A DNA stretch of 64,000 bases from Bacillota bacterium. Lineage in GTDB: Bacteria > Bacillota > Desulfotomaculia > Desulfotomaculales > Desulfohalotomaculaceae. This document shows, in pieces, positions 59,510 to 64,000 of the stretch. Each line of letters starts with the position of its first letter. Position 1 is the stretch's first letter. The DNA lies in NCBI GenBank assembly GCA_009711615.1, contig VENI01000005.1, positions 124,001 to 188,000 on the forward strand, read 5' to 3'. A program made the translations under genes and the position numbers. The notes under the pieces were generated by a model, which made no database searches, was not told where the DNA came from, and saw nothing but the letters and a program-made list of their open reading frames with translations.

Positions 59510-60196
59510 ATGCAACAGCAAATGCAACAAGTTCAGCAACAGCTGAACACTTTGCGTCAAAGTTTAAACAACATTTCTCAAATGGCTGGCCAATTGTCTC
59601 AATCTGAGCAAGTTAACAGCCAACAATTACAGCAAATGAAACAGAAGGAAGGTAGTGCTAACCAGCAACTTCAGCAGTTGAGCCAAATATGCCAACAGGC
59701 TGATCAAAGCCTTTCTCAACTGGAAAGCCAAACTCAACAATTGACCCAACAGCTAGGACAGCAACAACAGTTGCAACAACAGCAGCCTTACAGCATGTTT
59801 AACCAACAGGGTATTCAGCAGCAGCAACAGCCTTATGCCCAGTATAACCAAACTGGTATGCAACAGCAGCCTTTCGGCCAAGCTGGACAACAGCAGTTCA
59901 ACCAGCAACAACAAAAACCTTATGCTCAATACAGCCAGCTAGGTATGCAGCAACAGCAACCTTTTAGTCAAGCTGGACAACAGCAGTTCAACCAACAACA
60001 AAAACCTTATGCTCAATACAACCAGCTAGGCATGCAGCAACAGCAGCCTTTTGGTCAATCTGGACAGCAACAACAGCAAAAACCATATACCCAATATAAT
60101 CAAACCGGTTTACAACAAGGACAACAACTCGGTACTGGCCAATACGGAAGAACCGGATATGGATTACAGTTTGAACAACAACAGTATCGCCAGTAA
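59510..60196 (+). CDS. Gln-rich low-complexity repeat protein
   Basis: 228 residues, about 40% Gln. Residues 1-85 form a Gln/Leu coiled-coil-like helix with LNTLRQSLNNISQMAGQLSQ. From 93 on there are tandem repeats of roughly 25-30 residues starting PYAQYNQLGMQQQ or near variants (at 108, 137, 167, 192). Tyr, Phe, Gly and Gln repeats recall spore-coat or prion-like sequences. No signal peptide; one Cys only (61). No known family. ATG after GGGAGG; a terminator follows. Confidence 0.8.
   Translation: MQQQMQQVQQQLNTLRQSLNNISQMAGQLSQSEQVNSQQLQQMKQKEGSANQQLQQLSQICQQADQSLSQLESQTQQLTQQLGQQQQLQQQQPYSMFNQQGIQQQQQPYAQYNQTGMQQQPFGQAGQQQFNQQQQKPYAQYSQLGMQQQQPFSQAGQQQFNQQQKPYAQYNQLGMQQQQPFGQSGQQQQQKPYTQYNQTGLQQGQQLGTGQYGRTGYGLQFEQQQYRQ
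59786..60133 (+). repeat. Coding tandem repeats in the Gln-rich gene
   Basis: In-frame repeats beginning with PYSMF/PYAQY, spaced 15, 29, 30 and 25 residues. CAA/CAG tracts are frequent. DNA similarity among the units is high, so copy number could vary between strains. Confidence 0.8.
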
Positions 60197-60202
60197 GATC
60201 TA

Positions 60203-60226
60203 AAACGGGGCCTCATCGCCCCGTTT
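60203..60226 (+). terminator. Terminator of the Gln-rich repeat gene
   Basis: AAACGGGGC / GCCCCGTTT stem with a 6-base loop, followed by ATTGTTTTTT. Confidence 0.9.
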
Positions 60227-60328
60227 ATTGTTTTTTAGACAATTCACACCCTTAACAAAATTTTACAATAAATATATAATAATGGTAGTAATTGTAAGTG
60301 AACAGGTCTTAAGGGGGGGGTGAATGTC

Positions 60329-60592
60329 TTGGTTAAGGCTCTACGTGACGGGTCCGCCTATAACCAGAAAGACGTAACTGATTTTTTGTCAGAATTCTCA
60401 TTATTTAAAGACAGGGTGGAAAAGAAATTCAAAGATGTGGCCGATGAATTAAAAGGCAAAAGCAATGAACACCAGTTGTGGGTAAGCTTGTATCTAATTG
60501 CCACCGATTATTCCGAGGACAGTAGCAGTAAGCGTCAGAAACAACCCGAAACCAATCAGCAAAACAACACTTCTTTATCAAAAATTTCCTAA
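60329..60592 (+). CDS. Hypothetical small protein
   Basis: About 87 residues, charged and helical; YNQKDVTDFLSEFSLFKDRV and KFKDVADELKGKSNEHQLW are followed by a Ser/Gln/Asn-rich tail. The ribosome site AAGGGGGGG suits the TTG at 60329 (8-10 nt); a GTG at 60320 is too close and an ATG at 60324 is out of frame with this protein. No family recognised. Terminator follows. Confidence 0.6.
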   Translation: MVKALRDGSAYNQKDVTDFLSEFSLFKDRVEKKFKDVADELKGKSNEHQLWVSLYLIATDYSEDSSSKRQKQPETNQQNNTSLSKIS

Positions 60593-60600
60593 GACTAAGA

Positions 60601-60629
60601 AAACAGGGCTCAGCATAAGAGCCCTGTTT
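60601..60629. terminator. Bidirectional terminator between the small gene and degV
   Basis: AAACAGGGCTC / GAGCCCTGTTT stem, loop of about 7 bases, T-tracts on both sides; shared by two convergent genes. Confidence 0.88.
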
Positions 60630-60630
60630 A

Positions 60631-61485
60631 TTATTCGTCTTCTTCATCTTCGTAAAATGCCACTCCAATTAGTCCTGGTCCGGTGTGCACAACCATTACC
60701 GGTCCAATTTGGTTAAAACTTACTATATCCAAGTTGGGTAACTTCAATTTATCGGCAATCATTTTGGCTTCTTCCAAGGCATCTCCGTGCATTACTGCCA
60801 GTTTTAATTTCTTATCTTTTGCATATTCCTTTACAATTTCCACTAACTTGTTCAGTGATTTTTTTCTACCTCTTACTTTATCAAATGTATAATACTTACC
60901 TTCTTCGTTGATGGAAATAATTGGTTTAACGTTAAGCATTTCACCAATTGTACCAGCAACATAGCCAATTCTACCACCTTTACGTAAGTACTCTAGGGTT
61001 TTAACGACAAATATTACCCTTACCCTCTCTGGTAAACTCCTCACCTTGTCCACTACTTCATTAAAACTCATTCCCTGCTGCACAAGCCGTCTAGCCTCCA
61101 GTGCTTGAAAACCCAGTCCCAGGGATAGGGCCTTGGAATCAACAACTTCCACGTTAATGGTATCTTTCATTTGCTTAGCTACAGATTTCACCATCTGGTA
61201 TGTTCCACTAAGCCCGCTAGAAATATGTATCGCTATAACATCAGTATATCCTTCATTGGCCAGTTTGTGAAACAGATTAATAGTTTCTCCCGGAGAAGGC
61301 ATAGATGTTTTAGGTGTCTCTTCTTCCATAGACCGATATACTTCCTCGGGCTGTATTTCCACCCGATCAATGTACTGTCTATCATGGTACACAACTTTTA
61401 AAGGCAGGAGCTTAATGTCATATTCTAGGGCTTTATCTTCCGAAATGTCACTGGTGCTGTCTGTGACTACAGCTATTTTACGCAT
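60631..61485 (-). CDS. DegV-family fatty-acid-binding protein
   Basis: 284 residues. DegV domain: VVTDSTSDISEDKALEYDI, KTSMPSPGETINLFHKLANE, AIHISSGLSGTYQMVKSVAK, VVDSKALSLGLGFQALEA and the RKGGRIGYVAGTIGEMLN block. Family members bind long-chain fatty acids, sometimes feeding a fatty-acid kinase (FakA/FakB). A short acidic C-terminal tail ends the protein. ATG after GAGGTG. Confidence 0.92.
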   Translation of the reverse strand: MRKIAVVTDSTSDISEDKALEYDIKLLPLKVVYHDRQYIDRVEIQPEEVYRSMEEETPKTSMPSPGETINLFHKLANEGYTDVIAIHISSGLSGTYQMVKSVAKQMKDTINVEVVDSKALSLGLGFQALEARRLVQQGMSFNEVVDKVRSLPERVRVIFVVKTLEYLRKGGRIGYVAGTIGEMLNVKPIISINEEGKYYTFDKVRGRKKSLNKLVEIVKEYAKDKKLKLAVMHGDALEEAKMIADKLKLPNLDIVSFNQIGPVMVVHTGPGLIGVAFYEDEEDE

Positions 61486-61653
61486 TTATCTTATCACCTC
61501 GTAGTACAGGAAGTTCGACACTTTTTATTAATTCCCTTTACCTTATAATTATTATATTTTATCTGTTTTATTATTTCAAAAAAAGCAGTACATCTATTCA
61601 AAGTACCTTTTTACTTTATACCTTTTTCAAAATACCCTTTCTTGAACAACCTC

Positions 61654-62712
61654 TTAACTCTTTCGTGCAAATTTACTTATATCTATACCCCTGGTTTTTA
61701 ACCAGGATGCTGTTTCACCACCAATTACCAGTGGCACCTGTTGTAGGTGCAATATGTCTACTGAACCGCTCATTAACATAATCTTTTTCAAACCCTCAAT
61801 CAATTGTTGTATATGATTATACAATTCCTCCCGACCATTCTCTATAAGAGTTTGCAAAAAAGGTCGGGAAATACCTGCCACTGATGCACCCAAAGCAATG
61901 GATTTGGCAATATCGTAAGAGGTACGTACACCACCTGATGCAACAATCTCTAAAGGTAGATGCAATTCTTTGACTTCCACCAGACTGGCCACTGTAGAGA
62001 TACCCCAACCACTGATGTCTCCAATATACTTATTATCATTTTTGGCAAGTCGTCCTTCTTCAATGGCTATAAAGTTTGTCCCGCCCCGCCCACTAACATC
62101 TATAATGCGAGCTCCTGTTTTATGCATTTTGTGTACTGTCTCCATGGACATCCCGAAACCCACTTCCTTAATAAGCACTGGAACATCCAATCGCTGTACC
62201 AAAGAAGTAATGTTCTCCATTATACCACGGAAATCCCTGTCTCCCTCGGTCATAGCCATTTCTTGGGGGGCATTAACATGTAATTGGATAGCATCGGCCC
62301 GCACCATTTCAACCGCCCTATTTGCCTCGCCCAAAGTGCAGGCGGCACTAAGATTGGCTATAACTATTCCATCGGGGTTCTCTTCCCTTACCACTGTATA
62401 TGTATTTACAACACTTTCATCATCCAGCGCCGCTTTTTGTGAACCCAATGCAATTGCTGTTCCCGTTTCTTTGGCCGCCCAGGCCAAGTTTCTGTTTATT
62501 TCTTTCAATCCTGGATGACCACCAGTCATAGCATTTATCATCAGCGGTGCTGCCAGTTGTTTACCTAAAAATTTATAAGTTGTATCAATTTCATTCCAAT
62601 TAACTTCCGGCAGCGACTGATGTAACATTTGAACATCTTTAAAACCAGCCTCAGCTTGGTCGGGGGTGCTTAAAGCGTTGTTAATATGATCAATTTTTCT
62701 AGACTTCCTCAA
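61654..62712 (-). CDS. fni: Type 2 isopentenyl-diphosphate delta-isomerase Fni
   Basis: FMN enzyme interconverting IPP and DMAPP. About 352 residues from TTG at 62712 (after AGAAAGGG). Fold motifs: HINNALS at the start, LAAPLMINAMTGGHPGLKEI, IALGSQKAALDD, LHVNAPQEMAMTEGDRDF, VDVSGRGGTNFIAIE region, and VASGGVRTSYDIAKSIALGA. Single gene; the 12 upstream residues have no ribosome site. Confidence 0.93.
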   Translation of the reverse strand: MRKSRKIDHINNALSTPDQAEAGFKDVQMLHQSLPEVNWNEIDTTYKFLGKQLAAPLMINAMTGGHPGLKEINRNLAWAAKETGTAIALGSQKAALDDESVVNTYTVVREENPDGIVIANLSAACTLGEANRAVEMVRADAIQLHVNAPQEMAMTEGDRDFRGIMENITSLVQRLDVPVLIKEVGFGMSMETVHKMHKTGARIIDVSGRGGTNFIAIEEGRLAKNDNKYIGDISGWGISTVASLVEVKELHLPLEIVASGGVRTSYDIAKSIALGASVAGISRPFLQTLIENGREELYNHIQQLIEGLKKIMLMSGSVDILHLQQVPLVIGGETASWLKTRGIDISKFARKS

Positions 62713-62914
62713 AAAACCATCCCTTTCTAATGTAAACCATAATCTCAATTATACCCCTCTAAATGAAATAATTTTAACTTCTGTACTGATTTATATCAAC
62801 CCTTGTTACTTTTAAAATAAATAGACTTTCTTGTAATAAAGGTTATTTTTTAATGGGATACCTTCATAAAATTAGGTAAATGCTTTTCTAATTACGACGG
62901 GAGGAGGAGTTTTT

Positions 62915-63172
62915 TTGAGAAAACACAAGACCATTACTATTAGTTTACCATCAGAGATGGTGGATTATTTGGATGAAAAAATCACTCAAATCAATCGTGA
63001 AACCTTCGAAGAAACCAACCGCAGCAAGTACATACGCCTGTTAATTAAAAAAGATATCAGCTGCTCAGAGAAAATTGCCAACAAAGGAAAGGAGGCATAC
63101 CATATAGACGGTGATTCTAAGGAAATAGGTTATTACAACTCCCTTTTGGAGCTGGGAGGCTATAAAAGGTAG
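62915..63172 (+). CDS. Ribbon-helix-helix (CopG-like) DNA-binding protein
   Basis: 85 residues from TTG with GGGAGGAGG upstream. N-terminal RKHKTITISLPSEMVDYLDE KI is a typical ribbon strand and helix, then NRSKYIRLLIKKDI is the second helix. The tail (50-85) is charged and may hold a small helical cap. No toxin gene adjoins, so it is likely a lone regulator, not an antitoxin. Confidence 0.82.
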   Translation: MRKHKTITISLPSEMVDYLDEKITQINRETFEETNRSKYIRLLIKKDISCSEKIANKGKEAYHIDGDSKEIGYYNSLLELGGYKR

Positions 63173-63409
63173 AATTAGCATAAAAAACCTGTCAAATATT
63201 TGCGGGAAGATGTTATACATCGGTGGCCATTCACATATATCTTTCTTAAAGACAGGGGGTGGTAGATGAGTAGTGTTTAAATGTAATCTCTTTTGTACAT
63301 TGCGGTAAATCCGAACTGCTTTAAACCACATAGTGTTAAAGATTATTACTTAAAGGGCCGTTCGACTATCGAACGGCCTTTATTCAAACCAAAGGGAGTT
63401 TTGTTAACT
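63173..63409. other. Intergenic region with one strong hairpin
   Basis: About 240 bp between the RHH gene and the DUF4177 gene. It contains the hairpin at 63352-63382 and nothing else recognisable. Confidence 0.5.
63352..63382. terminator. Hairpin after the DUF4177 and RHH genes
   Basis: AAAGG(G)CCGTTCGA / TCGAACGGCCTTT with loop CTA. Good stem with only short T-tracts; probable bidirectional terminator of the convergent pair. Confidence 0.65.
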
Positions 63410-63550
63410 TTAAACCGGTCTTTTAAAATAATGCCAGGCCCAAGTAACAGTAACCAGTTCCCATCCTTGTTGACCATATTCATTTAAAATTCTAGTTGTT
63501 TTCTCCCCTGCACCTAAAATCAAAACGCATTTATACTCATATTTCTGCAT
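63410..63550 (-). CDS. DUF4177 small protein
   Basis: 46 residues, found by translating the minus strand: MQKYEYKCVLILGAGEKTTR, then ILNEYGQQGWELVTVTWAWH YFKRPV. The pattern (opening strand, LNE.G..GWELV.V, closing YFKRP) is that of the small DUF4177 family. ATG preceded by GGGGGG. Function unknown. Convergent to the RHH gene. Confidence 0.8.
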   Translation of the reverse strand: MQKYEYKCVLILGAGEKTTRILNEYGQQGWELVTVTWAWHYFKRPV

Positions 63551-63653
63551 CAAATCCCCCCTTATAAATATTTACGATCACCAACAGTTCATACCCAAAT
63601 ATATTATATTACAAGTAATTCCTTAAATATTTGCTAAGGAGATGGTTATTGTT

Positions 63654-63989
63654 ATGGATGCTTTTAGTATACTGGGCCATATACTTCTAGGGGCATTATT
63701 GGGTGCCATTGGCCAGAGTGCCAGAGCACTTTTAGGGATTAAAAAACAAATGGATGGCTTTGATAAAACTAAGGATAATATAAAAGAATGGCTGGATACA
63801 AAGAAACTATTGCTTAGCCTAATGACTGGTGCCATATCCGGCTGCCTTGGAGCAATATTTATGCTAGGTAAAGATATAGATAAAGAATTCCTACTATCCC
63901 TTGTGGCCATTGGTTATACCGGCACAGATTTTGTAGAAGGATTTATGAAAAGAAGGCTTCCCGGGAAAGATGATCCATTTAAGGTATAA
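63654..63989 (+). CDS. Phage-like small membrane protein
   Basis: About 111 residues. Two or three hydrophobic segments (ILGHILLGALLGAIGQSARA; LLLSLMTGAISGCLGAIFML; FLLSLVAIGYTGTDFVEGFM) separated by a charged linker. Resembles small phage structural/holin-like membrane proteins seen next to phage tail or packaging genes, but no phage genes surround it here. The ATG at 63654 lies 12 nt after AAGGAG; the ATG at 63642 directly abuts that site. Function uncertain. Confidence 0.6.
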   Translation: MDAFSILGHILLGALLGAIGQSARALLGIKKQMDGFDKTKDNIKEWLDTKKLLLSLMTGAISGCLGAIFMLGKDIDKEFLLSLVAIGYTGTDFVEGFMKRRLPGKDDPFKV

Positions 63990-64000
63990 AAGATTGCGTA

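Overview
The window is one contiguous piece of a low-to-moderate GC, spore-forming Clostridia genome. Gene content (FliW/CsrA control of flagellin, a GerMN lipoprotein, DUF1540, a pyruvoyl arginine decarboxylase with spermidine synthase and agmatinase, PpaX, class II fructose bisphosphatase, many Shine-Dalgarno-led TTG and GTG starts) fits a Desulfotomaculum-like member of the Peptococcaceae. That placement is inference from gene families, not from a marker gene.

Positions 1-37.7 kb are a motility superlocus read almost entirely on the minus strand. In order of transcription: cheW-cheA-cheB; flgM-flgN-flgK-flgL-(flaG-like)-fliW-csrA3; a 492-residue flagellin; csrA2; csrA1 followed by a 1000-residue flagellin; an amino-acid ABC transporter; three small motility-associated genes; fliD-fliS-(fliT-like)-flaG; a plus-strand cyclic-nucleotide-binding/DUF2225 gene; a DegT-family protein that has lost its catalytic lysine; then the basal-body/hook operon flgB-flgC-fliE-fliF-fliG-fliH-fliI-fliJ-fliK-flgD-TIGR02530-flgE-fliL-fliN-fliO-fliP, which runs off the left edge. 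Five sigma-28 (FliA/SigD) promoters with 15-bp spacing precede the late-gene units. FlgM is therefore encoded inside the regulon it controls.

The most unusual part is 26.1-29.3 kb. It holds three csrA genes (one of 59 codons), two flagellins whose mRNA leaders show GGA-in-loop CsrA sites, and, between csrA2 and csrA1, a sigma-28 promoter followed by two tandem structures. Each of these is a terminator-like hairpin (outer stem plus U-tract) that displays an AGGA pentaloop on an inner stem. They look like CsrA-responsive attenuators or a short CsrA-binding RNA.

Positions 37.9-64 kb are ordinary chromosomal housekeeping and accessory genes: ComB-like phosphatase, zinc-ribbon protein of unknown role, YczE, PpaX, a two-component system with a GerMN lipoprotein, rhodanese lipoprotein, a molybdopterin oxidoreductase, a REP-associated tyrosine transposase (RAYT) carrying its own REP palindromes inside its reading frame, glpX, mscS, nhaC, five tRNAs in two units, the polyamine operon pdaD-speE-speB, a stress protein, an endonuclease IV-like protein, an orphan solute-binding protein, a Gln-rich repeat protein, DegV, type 2 IPP isomerase, a ribbon-helix-helix protein, a hidden DUF4177 gene and a phage-like membrane protein. 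Several families of short intergenic palindromes and direct repeats are scattered through the window, and some form the 3' ends of genes.
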